A DNA stretch of 7,723 bases from Dehalococcoidales bacterium (GTDB taxonomy: Bacteria > Chloroflexota > Dehalococcoidia > Dehalococcoidales > RBG-16-60-22). The position numbers and the translations under genes are program-made. Within the stretch, counting starts at the first letter, position 1. The number at the start of each line of letters is the position of its first letter. The DNA lies in assembly GCA_016926115.1 (NCBI GenBank), contig JAFGPF010000051.1, positions 1 to 7,723 on the forward strand. Reading direction: 5' to 3'. Below are positions 1-6,371 of the stretch, piece after piece. The notes below the pieces were generated by a model that saw only the letters and a list, made by a program, of their open reading frames with translations, was not told where the DNA came from and did not search any database.

Positions 1-1
1 G

Positions 2-1132
2 GAAGCATGTCAAATCGCACTCGACGACGCCGGAGTGGAAAGGAAGGACATAGAGTTCGTCAGCGGCGGCGTGGACCCGTACGGCGGCACCGGTGGCATG
101 GCGCTGGGGAACCTGGCGGGGAACACGGTTTCACACCGCATGGGGCTGACGGTACCGGCGACAAGCTGTTATAACGGCTGCGCCACGGGCGGCTGGGCGC
201 TAAAGACGGCGCAGGCTTATATCACCGCCGGTTTCTGCGACCTGGCCCTTGTCTTCGGTTCGAGCTCACCGCCTAAGGGCTTCTTCGCTCCTACCGGAAA
301 GGATGACGAATTCGACCCGGGAGACGCGGACTTTCAGCGTTTCCGTCTTTTCGGAAATACGAACGTCACCGGTTTCGCCCAGGGGGCGCTGAGGCGAATG
401 CAGCTTTACGGACTGACGGAGGACGACCTGGCCGAGATTAAGGTGAAGGCCAGCCATTACGCGCAGTTCAATCCTTACGCGCGGTACAAGAAGGTCTATA
501 CCAAGGAAGAAGTCTTTGCCTCGCCGATGGTCTCCTACCCGCTGCACCTGCTGGAGGTATGCGCTACCAGTGACGGCGCCGCGGCGGCGGTAGTCTGCAG
601 CATGGAAAAGGCAAAACAACTTACCACCAAACCGGTGATAATATCGGCAATCGGCATCGGTTACAGCAGCTACAGCGACCCCGGATACGCGCGCGGCTCG
701 TTCGGCAGCAGCGCCAAGATTCCGGAGGGGGGAACGGGACTCGAAAGCACCGTGGAATACCGCGCCGGCAAGGCGGCTTACGAGGAAGCAGGACTAGGGC
801 CGGAAGACCTGAGCTTCGCCGAGGTGTACGACCTGACCTGCGCCATGAAACTCGACTGGTTCGAGCAATTACAGCTCTGCAAAGAGGGCGAGGCGGAGGA
901 AATGTTCAGGTCCGGGGAAACGGAGCTGGGAGGCAGGCTGCCGATAGGCCCCAGCGGCGGAGTAGCCGCGACCGGAGAGTCCATTCCGGCGCAGGCGCTC
1001 TACTTCGTGTGTGAAGTCGCGGACCAGTTATGGGGCAGGTGCGGGGGAAGACAGGTGGAGGGGGCGAAGGTGGGGCTGTGCGTCAATTCGGGGGCGGGGG
1101 GTAATTCCCAGGCGATTATAATGAAGAAGTAG
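2..1132 (+). CDS. Thiolase-fold SCP2/lipid-transfer-type protein, 5'-truncated
   Basis: This is the C-terminal part of a thiolase-superfamily protein of the SCP2-thiolase (lipid-transfer protein) branch. The family usually condenses or cleaves acyl-CoA. The frame is open from position 2, and the residues before the GTG at 35 (EACQIALDDAG) match the normal thiolase N-terminal region, so the true start lies outside the window and GTG35 is internal. The visible 376 residues approach the usual length of about 390. The nucleophile region is present (NGCATGGWAL, Cys codon 179-181). The SCP2-type HDCF motif is replaced by YDLT (827-838), GHP by GES (974-982), and the final HNxGxGG by VNSGAGG. These changes argue against ordinary thiolysis. 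The steroid side-chain aldolase Ltp2 is a thiolase-fold protein that, from memory, uses tyrosines instead. Ltp2-like proteins work with a DUF35 partner, which would lie off the left edge. Family assignment is firm; the reaction is unknown. Confidence 0.88.
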   Translation, partial: EACQIALDDAGVERKDIEFVSGGVDPYGGTGGMALGNLAGNTVSHRMGLTVPATSCYNGCATGGWALKTAQAYITAGFCDLALVFGSSSPPKGFFAPTGKDDEFDPGDADFQRFRLFGNTNVTGFAQGALRRMQLYGLTEDDLAEIKVKASHYAQFNPYARYKKVYTKEEVFASPMVSYPLHLLEVCATSDGAAAAVVCSMEKAKQLTTKPVIISAIGIGYSSYSDPGYARGSFGSSAKIPEGGTGLESTVEYRAGKAAYEEAGLGPEDLSFAEVYDLTCAMKLDWFEQLQLCKEGEAEEMFRSGETELGGRLPIGPSGGVAATGESIPAQALYFVCEVADQLWGRCGGRQVEGAKVGLCVNSGAGGNSQAIIMKK

Positions 1133-1176
1133 TCCCGATTCGCGGGGTCCTTCGACAGGCTCAGGATGAGCGGGAC
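1132..1176. repeat. REP-like palindromic element in a hairpin
   Basis: An outer stem pairs GTCCCG (1132-1137) with CGGGAC (1171-1176). An inner stem pairs TCCT (1148-1151) with AGGA (1163-1166) around the core TTCGACAGGCTC. From memory, variants of CCTTCGACAGGCTCAGG are scattered between genes in many bacterial genomes. Only one copy is seen here. The hairpin begins at the last base of the thiolase stop codon and has no T-run, so it may protect or end the mRNA but is not a standard terminator. Confidence 0.45.
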
Positions 1177-1229
1177 GGGTGGTAGTAAAAATAGGAATAA
1201 ATCACTATATACTTGACCGCAATCGATAT

Positions 1230-1250
1230 TATAATAGGGTTAAGAGGAGG
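1230..1250 (+). promoter_or_regulatory. Candidate -10 box and ribosome-binding site for the VOC-rarA unit
   Basis: A perfect TATAAT lies at 1230-1235, inside an AT-rich island that contrasts with the GC-rich flanks. AGGAGG follows at 1245-1250. No good -35 box lies 16-18 bases upstream; TTGACC at 1213-1218 is only 11 bases from the -10 box. The ribosome-binding site is 5 bases before ATG1256 but only 2 before GTG1253, which favours the ATG as start. Confidence 0.4.
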
Positions 1251-1255
1251 TCGTG

Positions 1256-1939
1256 ATGGGCTACATATCCCCGACGCTGGCGGTGCGGGACATGAAAGCG
1301 ACGCTGGAGTTCTATACCAAAGCGCTGGGGTTTAAAGCGGGGATGACCTTCCCGACGCTGGACGACCCGGAGTACGCGGACATATCGAAGGACGGTATGG
1401 TGCTGATGTTCCTGCCGACGAAGAACGCGGGGATAGAGGACGGGGAGGCGCTGGGGCGGGGGGTGAACCTGTACCTTCAGATAGACGGGGACATCGATGC
1501 GTACTATGGCGAGCTGAAAAAGCGCGGGGTGAAGATAATCGCGGATATCAAGGACGAACCTTACGGCATACGCGACTTCACGGTGGCAGACCCGGACGGC
1601 TACCTGCTTACGTTCAACCAGGTGCCTCAGCCCGGCGGGAAGTCGGCGGCGGGGTTCGGGGCGGAGGAGGAGCTCTGCGAGAACTGCGAGATATACGTGA
1701 CGACCAACTGCCAGAGCTGCGGGATGCCGATGACGAGTCCGGCGGAGCACGGGGGCGGCTATAAAGAGAACCTGTACTGCGTGAACTGCTGCGATACGAG
1801 CGGCAGCCTGAGGAGCTTCGAGGAAGTGCTGGAAAGCATGACCGGCTTCATGATGGAGTCGAGAAAGATGGAGCGGAAAGAGGCAGAAATCGCGGCCAGG
1901 CAATACCTGGCGATGATGCCGGCGTGGAGCGGCCGGTAA
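1256..1939 (+). CDS. VOC-family (glyoxalase/bleomycin-resistance fold) protein with C-terminal zinc ribbon
   Basis: Two domains are visible in 227 residues. Residues about 1-122 form a vicinal-oxygen-chelate domain, starting with LAVRDMKATLEFYTKALGF and ending DPDGYLLTF. The usual metal-ligand glutamate near the end of that motif is absent, as in the bleomycin-resistance-like binding branch, so a non-catalytic binding role is possible. Residues about 140-225 resemble the putative zinc-ribbon domain PF12674: CQSCGMPM, a glycine-rich stretch, YCVNCC, then a helix-rich tail (FEEVLESMTGFM to the end). An extra CENC pair precedes it. ATG1256 is chosen because AGGAGG lies 5 bases upstream; GTG1253 is too close. 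Only 18 bases separate this gene from rarA, suggesting cotranscription. The domain calls are firm; the ligand and function are unknown. Confidence 0.85.
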   Translation: MGYISPTLAVRDMKATLEFYTKALGFKAGMTFPTLDDPEYADISKDGMVLMFLPTKNAGIEDGEALGRGVNLYLQIDGDIDAYYGELKKRGVKIIADIKDEPYGIRDFTVADPDGYLLTFNQVPQPGGKSAAGFGAEEELCENCEIYVTTNCQSCGMPMTSPAEHGGGYKENLYCVNCCDTSGSLRSFEEVLESMTGFMMESRKMERKEAEIAARQYLAMMPAWSGR

Positions 1940-1957
1940 AGGGGGGAGGGGTATAAA

Positions 1958-3340
1958 ATGAGCATGGACATGTTCGAACAGCAGTCTAACCAGCAGCAGT
2001 TAGCGCAGGCGCCGCTGGCCACAAGGATGAGGCCGAACACACTGGAGAACTTCGTGGGGCAGGAGCATATCGTTGGGAAGGGGCGGGTGCTGAGGAAAGC
2101 GATAGAGGCGGACAGAATACCTTCCGTCATATTCTGGGGGCCTCCGGGGTGCGGGAAAACGACGCTGGCGAACGTGATAGCCAACAGCACGGGGGCGTTC
2201 TTCGCGTACGTGAGCGCGGTCAGCGCGAGCGTCAACGACCTGCGGAAGATAGTGGCGCAGGCGCGTGAGCGGCGCAAGGTACAATTGCAGAGGACGATAC
2301 TCTTCATAGACGAGATTCACCGCTTCAACAAGACACAGCAGGATGCGATACTGCCTTTCGTGGAGGACGGGACGGTAATACTCATCGGGGCGACGACGGA
2401 GAATCCCTCGTTCGAGGTTACGTCGCCAATGCTTTCCCGGGCGCGGGTGCTGCCGATGAAAGCCCTGAACGAAGAGGAAATCCAGGTACTGATAACGAGG
2501 GCGCTGCACGATAAGTTCATGGGGATAGGCGACCTTAACGTGGAGATATCGGCGGACGCCGTGAACCACCTGATCGGCATGTCCAATAACGACGCGCGGA
2601 TAGCCCTGAACACGCTGGAAACGGCGGCGATGAGCACGCTGCCGAACGAAGGAGGAAAGCGCGTCATAACGCTTTCGGTCATCGAGGACGCGCTTCAGCG
2701 GCGGGCGGTCATTTACGATAAGGCGGGGGACCAGCATTACGACCTGATATCGGCGCTGCATAAATCAATGCGGGGCTCGGACCCGGACGCGTCGCTGTAC
2801 TGGCTGGCGATAATGCTGGAGGCGGGGGAGGACCCGCTGTACGTGGCACGGCGTCTGATAAGATTCGCATCAGAGGACGTGGGCATGGCGGACCCGCAGG
2901 CGCTGGTGGTGGCCATGGCGGCGCAGCAGGCGGTACACTTCATCGGAATGCCGGAGGGTAACCTGGCACTGGCGCAGGCGGCCGTCTACCTGGCCACGGC
3001 GCCGAAAAGCAACTCGCTGTACGAGGCTTACAAGAGGGTACAGGACGAAATCAAGCACGGCTCCAGCGAGTCGGTGCCGCTGCACCTGCGGAACCCGGTA
3101 ACGCCGCTGATGAAGGATATGGGGTACGGGGAGGACTATAAATACGCACATGATTACCCGGAGCACTTCGTTGAGCAGCAGAACCTGCCGGACAGCCTCA
3201 AAGACAAGAAGTTCTACAGTCCGGGCGAACTGGGGTACGAGAAGCAGGTGGACTCCCGGTTAAAGTCCTGGTGGCGAAAGAAAGGGTCAGGCGGCCAGGA
3301 AGAAACACCGCCGGAAGAAGAACCCGGAGAAGAACAGTAA
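1958..3340 (+). CDS. rarA: Replication-associated recombination ATPase RarA (MgsA)
   Basis: This 460-residue AAA+ ATPase belongs to the RarA/MgsA/WRNIP1 family, clamp-loader relatives that act as tetramers at stalled replication forks, interact with SSB and influence recombination and repair. Visible landmarks in order are RMRPNTLENFVGQEHIVG (about 23-40), Walker A GPPGCGKTT (61-69), Walker B LFIDEIHRF (115-123), sensor 1 GATTENPSF (144-152) and the arginine-finger segment LSRARV (159-164). The C-terminal helical oligomerisation region contains the family segments SMRGSDPDASLYWLAIMLEA, EDVGMADP and LRNPVTPLMKDMGYG. The tail (about 440-460) is acidic and proline/glutamate-rich. GGAGGG at 1945-1950 lies 7 bases before the ATG. 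Length and motifs are normal for the family. It probably shares a transcript with the VOC gene. Confidence 0.97.
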   Translation: MSMDMFEQQSNQQQLAQAPLATRMRPNTLENFVGQEHIVGKGRVLRKAIEADRIPSVIFWGPPGCGKTTLANVIANSTGAFFAYVSAVSASVNDLRKIVAQARERRKVQLQRTILFIDEIHRFNKTQQDAILPFVEDGTVILIGATTENPSFEVTSPMLSRARVLPMKALNEEEIQVLITRALHDKFMGIGDLNVEISADAVNHLIGMSNNDARIALNTLETAAMSTLPNEGGKRVITLSVIEDALQRRAVIYDKAGDQHYDLISALHKSMRGSDPDASLYWLAIMLEAGEDPLYVARRLIRFASEDVGMADPQALVVAMAAQQAVHFIGMPEGNLALAQAAVYLATAPKSNSLYEAYKRVQDEIKHGSSESVPLHLRNPVTPLMKDMGYGEDYKYAHDYPEHFVEQQNLPDSLKDKKFYSPGELGYEKQVDSRLKSWWRKKGSGGQEETPPEEEPGEEQ

Positions 3341-3368
3341 CCCCGGCCCCGCCGAGTGTTAAAACGTC

Positions 3369-3398
3369 TTGACATTTCTTTGCGATTTCCCATAGACT
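3369..3398 (+). promoter_or_regulatory. Sigma70-type promoter, 18-base spacer
   Basis: A perfect TTGACA (3369-3374) is followed after 18 bases by TAGACT (3393-3398), which matches four of six -10 positions. Transcription would start near 3405 and enter the leader that ends in the terminator at 3525-3564. No comparable promoter is visible between that terminator and the DUF47 gene. Confidence 0.6.
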
Positions 3399-3404
3399 GG
3401 CAGA

Positions 3405-3564
3405 GGTAGAAACACTATTTCCGGTCCAGAGGGAGGAAATTGCCCCTAATGTTCGGGCGCTTGCCAGGACTGCTCAGCTACGCCGCAGCATCACCCCTAT
3501 GCAAGGATAAGATATTTCTCATTAACCCGGGACAGGTTGCATTGCCAAGTCCCGGGTCTTTTTT
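3405..3564 (+). ncRNA. Candidate leader RNA or small RNA before the phosphate operon
   Basis: About 160 bases lie between the predicted transcription start and the end of a strong intrinsic terminator, just upstream of the DUF47 ribosome-binding site. This layout suits either a free small RNA or an attenuated leader. Possible stems are CGGTCC (3422-3427) with GGACTG (3467-3472), enclosing two short hairpins (AGGG/CCCT at 3430-3447 and GGC/GCC at 3456-3465), then GCAT/ATGC (3488-3502). GTTCGGG (3451-3457) could pair, with one bulge, with the left terminator arm (3526-3533) and act as an antiterminator. I recognise no known riboswitch, 6S, SRP or T-box motif. Promoter and terminator are seen; the fold and function are inference. 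Confidence 0.45.
3525..3564 (+). terminator. Strong Rho-independent terminator
   Basis: ACCCGGGAC (3525-3533) pairs perfectly with GTCCCGGGT (3549-3557) around a 15-base loop. A C and then six T residues (3559-3564) follow. It ends 57 bases before the DUF47 start, so it either ends transcripts from upstream or attenuates the phosphate operon. Confidence 0.85.
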
Positions 3565-3621
3565 GTCTGAATTTCCCGCGTGCGTACCGGAGGCACTTTC
3601 CCCCGCAAAGGAGTAACAGCC

Positions 3622-4251
3622 ATGGTCAGATTGCCTTTTATACCCAAGGAGCATAAGTTCTTCGAGCTTTTCGAGGAGAGCGCGCAGAACATCGTCAAGG
3701 CGTCCCAGGCGCTGAAAGAGATGGTGGACTCATGGGAGTTCATAGACAGCCGGGTGGCGGAGATAACGGAGATGGAGCACCAGGGCGACACGATTACGCA
3801 CCAGATAATATCGCTGCTGCACCGGACCTTCGTGACGCCTTTCGACCGTGAGGACATAGCGCTGCTGGCGCATACCATGGACGATATCATCGACTTCGTG
3901 CATTCGGCGGCGGACGCGATGTTCATCTACAAGGTGGACGGGGCCACCGTCAGAGCCAAGGAGCTGGCGGGTATAATCGTACAGGGGGCGACCGAGGTAG
4001 ACATGGCGGTGCGCGGTCTGAGGAAGCGCTCCGAGCTGAAGCGAATAATGGAGCGGTGCGTGGAGATAAACCGGCTGGAAAACATGGCCGACAGGGTGTA
4101 CCGGGCCGCGATGGCGGAACTCTTCGAGAATACCTCCGACGTGACGCAACTGATAAAATGGCGGGAAATCTATGAGCACATGGAGGCGGCGACGGACAGG
4201 TGCGAGGATGTGGCTAACGTCCTGGAAGGGGTAGCCCTGAAACATGCCTGA
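3622..4251 (+). CDS. DUF47 (PhoU-like) phosphate transport regulator
   Basis: This 209-residue all-helical protein belongs to the DUF47 family (PF01865), distant relatives of PhoU that are typically encoded next to PiT phosphate permeases and thought to modulate them on the cytoplasmic side. Family features are EMEHQGDTITHQI (about 50-62), FVTPFDREDIALLAHTMDDIIDF (split over about 70-92), LENMADRVYR (152-161) and the C-terminal IKWREIYEHMEAATDRCEDV (178-197). The repeated acidic ExxxD pattern is the kind that binds metal clusters in PhoU. ATG3622 is chosen because AAGGAG (3608-3613) lies 8 bases upstream and residue 1 then matches the family start; an upstream GTG at 3580 adds 14 residues atypical of the family. 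It overlaps pit by 8 bases, implying translational coupling. Length is normal. Confidence 0.93.
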   Translation: MVRLPFIPKEHKFFELFEESAQNIVKASQALKEMVDSWEFIDSRVAEITEMEHQGDTITHQIISLLHRTFVTPFDREDIALLAHTMDDIIDFVHSAADAMFIYKVDGATVRAKELAGIIVQGATEVDMAVRGLRKRSELKRIMERCVEINRLENMADRVYRAAMAELFENTSDVTQLIKWREIYEHMEAATDRCEDVANVLEGVALKHA

Positions 4252-5263
4252 TACGTCAGCGGCACTATTCGTCTTTATCATTGTCCTTTCTATCGGTTTC
4301 GGCGTGGTCAACGGTTTTAATGACGCCGCCAATGCCATTGCGCCCGCCATCGGCGCAAGGTCAATTACACCGAGAACCGCCATTATCATAGCTGCGGTTG
4401 CCAACATGGCCGGAGCCTGTACGGGTATAGCAGTAGCCCATACCATCGGCAAGGGGATCCTGATAGCAGATGCGATAACATTTGCTACGGTCATTGCAGC
4501 GCTTGCATCCATTATTATCTGGGGTACGGTTGCGACCTACATGGGGCTGCCGATAAGCCTGCACCACGGATTTATCGCGGGGCTGGCAGCGGCCGGGGCA
4601 GCGGTAGCGGGTAATGAAGCGATAGTATGGAGTGTAATGGGTCAAATACTCGCGGCGGTAATCATCGCACCGACACTTGGCCTCGTCGGCGGATTTGCGG
4701 CCATGATAGCAATATACTGGATATTCAAGCGCGTCGCCCCAGAGAAGATGAGGAGAATTTTTACCGGAGGACAATACTTTACGACAGCCTTCATGGCTTA
4801 CAGTCACGGTAAGAACGATGGACAGATGCCGATAGGCGTAATCGCGATGGCGATGGTAGTTTATTACAGTGATTCGACCATCTGGGACCGGCTTTCCGTA
4901 GCGTCGTCCGATCTGTGGTGGGTAATAGTGATACCGGCGCTGGCAATCAGTGCCGGTACCGCCATGGGGGGGTGGCGAGTAATCAAGACAATGGGCATGA
5001 GAGTGACGACATTAAGGCCGGTACAGGGGTTCACTACACAGGCTGCCGCGGCTACGGTTATCGAAGTAGCCTCATCTCTTGGTATCCCGGTTAGCACCAC
5101 CCATCTTATCAGCGCTTCGACAATGGGAGTAGGAGCAACCGAGAGATTCTCTGCGGTGCGGTGGGGGATAGCGGGGAATATCGTGGCGGCGTGGATATTG
5201 ACGTTCCCGATATGCGGGGCACTGGGCTACCTGTTCTCATGGCTTTTGCACCTGTGGTTTTAG
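4244..5263 (+). CDS. pit: PiT-family inorganic phosphate permease
   Basis: This 339-residue polytopic membrane protein of the PiT (PF01384) family imports phosphate, usually as a metal-phosphate complex with protons or as phosphate with sodium. The inverted-repeat architecture shows both signatures: GFNDAANA (24-31) with GLPISLHH (101-108) in the N-half, and SHGKND (187-192) with GIPVSTTH (280-287) in the C-half. Hydrophobic segments fill most of the rest, with a short charged cytoplasmic loop near 161-175 (FKRVAPEKMRR). The N-half motif is SLHH rather than the usual STTH-like sequence, a mild oddity. The ATG lies inside the end of the DUF47 gene, so translation is probably coupled and the two act as a phosphate-uptake module. 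Sulfate-carrying relatives of this fold exist, but the DUF47 neighbour favours phosphate. Confidence 0.94.
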   Translation: MPDTSAALFVFIIVLSIGFGVVNGFNDAANAIAPAIGARSITPRTAIIIAAVANMAGACTGIAVAHTIGKGILIADAITFATVIAALASIIIWGTVATYMGLPISLHHGFIAGLAAAGAAVAGNEAIVWSVMGQILAAVIIAPTLGLVGGFAAMIAIYWIFKRVAPEKMRRIFTGGQYFTTAFMAYSHGKNDGQMPIGVIAMAMVVYYSDSTIWDRLSVASSDLWWVIVIPALAISAGTAMGGWRVIKTMGMRVTTLRPVQGFTTQAAAATVIEVASSLGIPVSTTHLISASTMGVGATERFSAVRWGIAGNIVAAWILTFPICGALGYLFSWLLHLWF

Positions 5264-5466
5264 AGGACCAGACCTTACCGCTCCCGGTCGATTTCAGACA
5301 CTATCCCCTCTTTCTCTCTTCAACAGGCATCAATCCCGAATAACACGTCACCGTTTTAACGGGAGGCCGATTCCTCTTATCACCACGAGCATGGTGCACC
5401 GGGCAATGATTCGTTGTATGATATTGAATAACGCAACTGCCGGATGAAAGGTAACGACAGATCCAA
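5264..5466. other. Intergenic gap between pit and phzF
   Basis: No gene is visible in these 203 bases. GACC (5266-5269) can pair with GGTC (5285-5288), but no T-run follows, so it is a poor terminator. CCGTT/AACGG (5351-5362) and the palindrome GGTGCACC (5393-5400) are short symmetric sites. TATGAT (5417-5422) is a possible -10 box for phzF without a convincing -35 box. AAAGG (5447-5451) lies 15 bases before the phzF ATG, a weak ribosome-binding site. Confidence 0.4.
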
Positions 5467-6345
5467 ATGAAGAAGGAATGCATATTCATCGACGTTTTCA
5501 CAGAGGTACCGTACGCGGGCAACCAGCTTGCCGTATTTCCGGACGGCGAAGGTATATCCGATGAGCAGATGCAGAAGCTGGCACAGGAAATCAATTACTC
5601 CGAGACGGTTTTCATTTTCCCGGGCGACGAGGCGGAGTACGATTACGAGGTAAGGATATTTACGGTCGCCGCCGAGTTGCCTTTCGCGGGACACCCGGTA
5701 CTCGGGGCAGCGTATTCAATAAGGAATATATTCAACACATGGCCGGAAAGCCAGAACATTTTAAGGCTGAAAACGAAAGCGGGTTTTATCCCGCTGGAAC
5801 AGAAAGATACAGACATCTGGATGACCCAAAACGAGCCGCGATTTTTTAATCGTTATGAAGACAAGGCGGAGATATAGGCAATGGTCAGCCTGCTGCCGGA
5901 AGATATAGCCGACGATTTGCCGGTGGAAGAAGTCTCCACCGGGAATAGAATACTTATTATACCCGTTAAGGACCTGGCGGCTACGGGCAGGGCAAACGGA
6001 AACGTAAACCTGCTGCGGAATTTTTTCAGTAATAACGATTGCATAGGACCTTACCTTTTCACAAGACAAACCGTAAGCAGTAATGCCGTAGTACACACCA
6101 GATTTCTCGCGGCGCACATGGGGATACCGGAGGATGCAGCTACTGGTTCGGCGGCGGGTCCGCTAACGGCTTACCTGCTGAAATATAACTTATTCGGCAA
6201 CAAGTTCGAAATAGAAAACGAGCAGGGGCTGGAGATGGGGCGACCTTCGAAGATTTTAATGCACGGCGAAATAGAGGGTGACAGGTACGTAATAAAGACA
6301 GGCGGGACATGCGCGTACGCAGGGAAGGGTGAGTTCATTATATAG
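5467..6345 (+). pseudogene. PhzF-family isomerase/epimerase interrupted by an in-frame TAG
   Basis: Two consecutive open stretches in one frame, 5467-5877 (136 codons) and 5881-6345 (154 codons), make one PhzF-family protein of normal length (about 290 residues) broken only by TAG at 5875-5877. The family includes the phenazine enzyme PhzF and many uncharacterised isomerases. The first half has the catalytic glutamate in NYSETVFIF (Glu46) and the segment FTVAAELPFAGHPVLGAAY (66-83); the second half has EDAATGSAAGPLTAYLL. No residues appear lost around the stop. An ATG at 5881 has GGAG (5868-5871) 9 bases upstream, so the halves might be made as two chains. The break falls near the junction of the two similar domains. 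A recent nonsense mutation or a base error are the simpler explanations. No phenazine genes are nearby, so the substrate is unknown. Confidence 0.8.
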
Positions 6346-6358
6346 CCGGTGAAACCGG
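6346..6358. other. Small hairpin between convergent phzF and gmk
   Basis: CCGGT (6346-6350) pairs with ACCGG (6354-6358) around a 3-base loop, directly after the phzF stop and 14 bases before the end of gmk on the other strand. There is no T-run on either side, so it is at most a weak shared 3' end. Confidence 0.25.
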
Positions 6359-6371
6359 GCAGAGTCGACAC

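Noticed and set aside
35..1132. GTG at 35 as the thiolase start
   Set aside because: The frame is open back to position 2 and the extra residues match the thiolase N-terminal region, so the gene is cut by the window edge.
1213..1235. TTGACC (1213) and TATAAT (1230) as one promoter
   Set aside because: The spacer is only 11 bases, too short for sigma70; only the -10 box is kept, with low confidence.
1229..3166. Long minus-strand reading frames opposite the VOC and rarA genes
   Set aside because: They mirror the GC-rich coding strand, are rich in Arg, His and Pro, and resemble no family I recognise; the plus-strand genes are unambiguous.
3400..3564. SAM riboswitch, SRP RNA, 6S RNA or T-box in the leader
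   Set aside because: Fragments such as GGCAGAGG or GGGAGGAAA resemble parts of these RNAs, but the conserved cores are absent.
3580..3621. GTG at 3580 as the DUF47 start
   Set aside because: It has no good ribosome-binding site, adds residues atypical of the family, and ATG3622 has AAGGAG at ideal spacing.
5875..5877. TAG read as pyrrolysine in PhzF
   Set aside because: TAG also ends the thiolase, pit and phzF genes here, and PhzF enzymes need no pyrrolysine, so recoding is unlikely.
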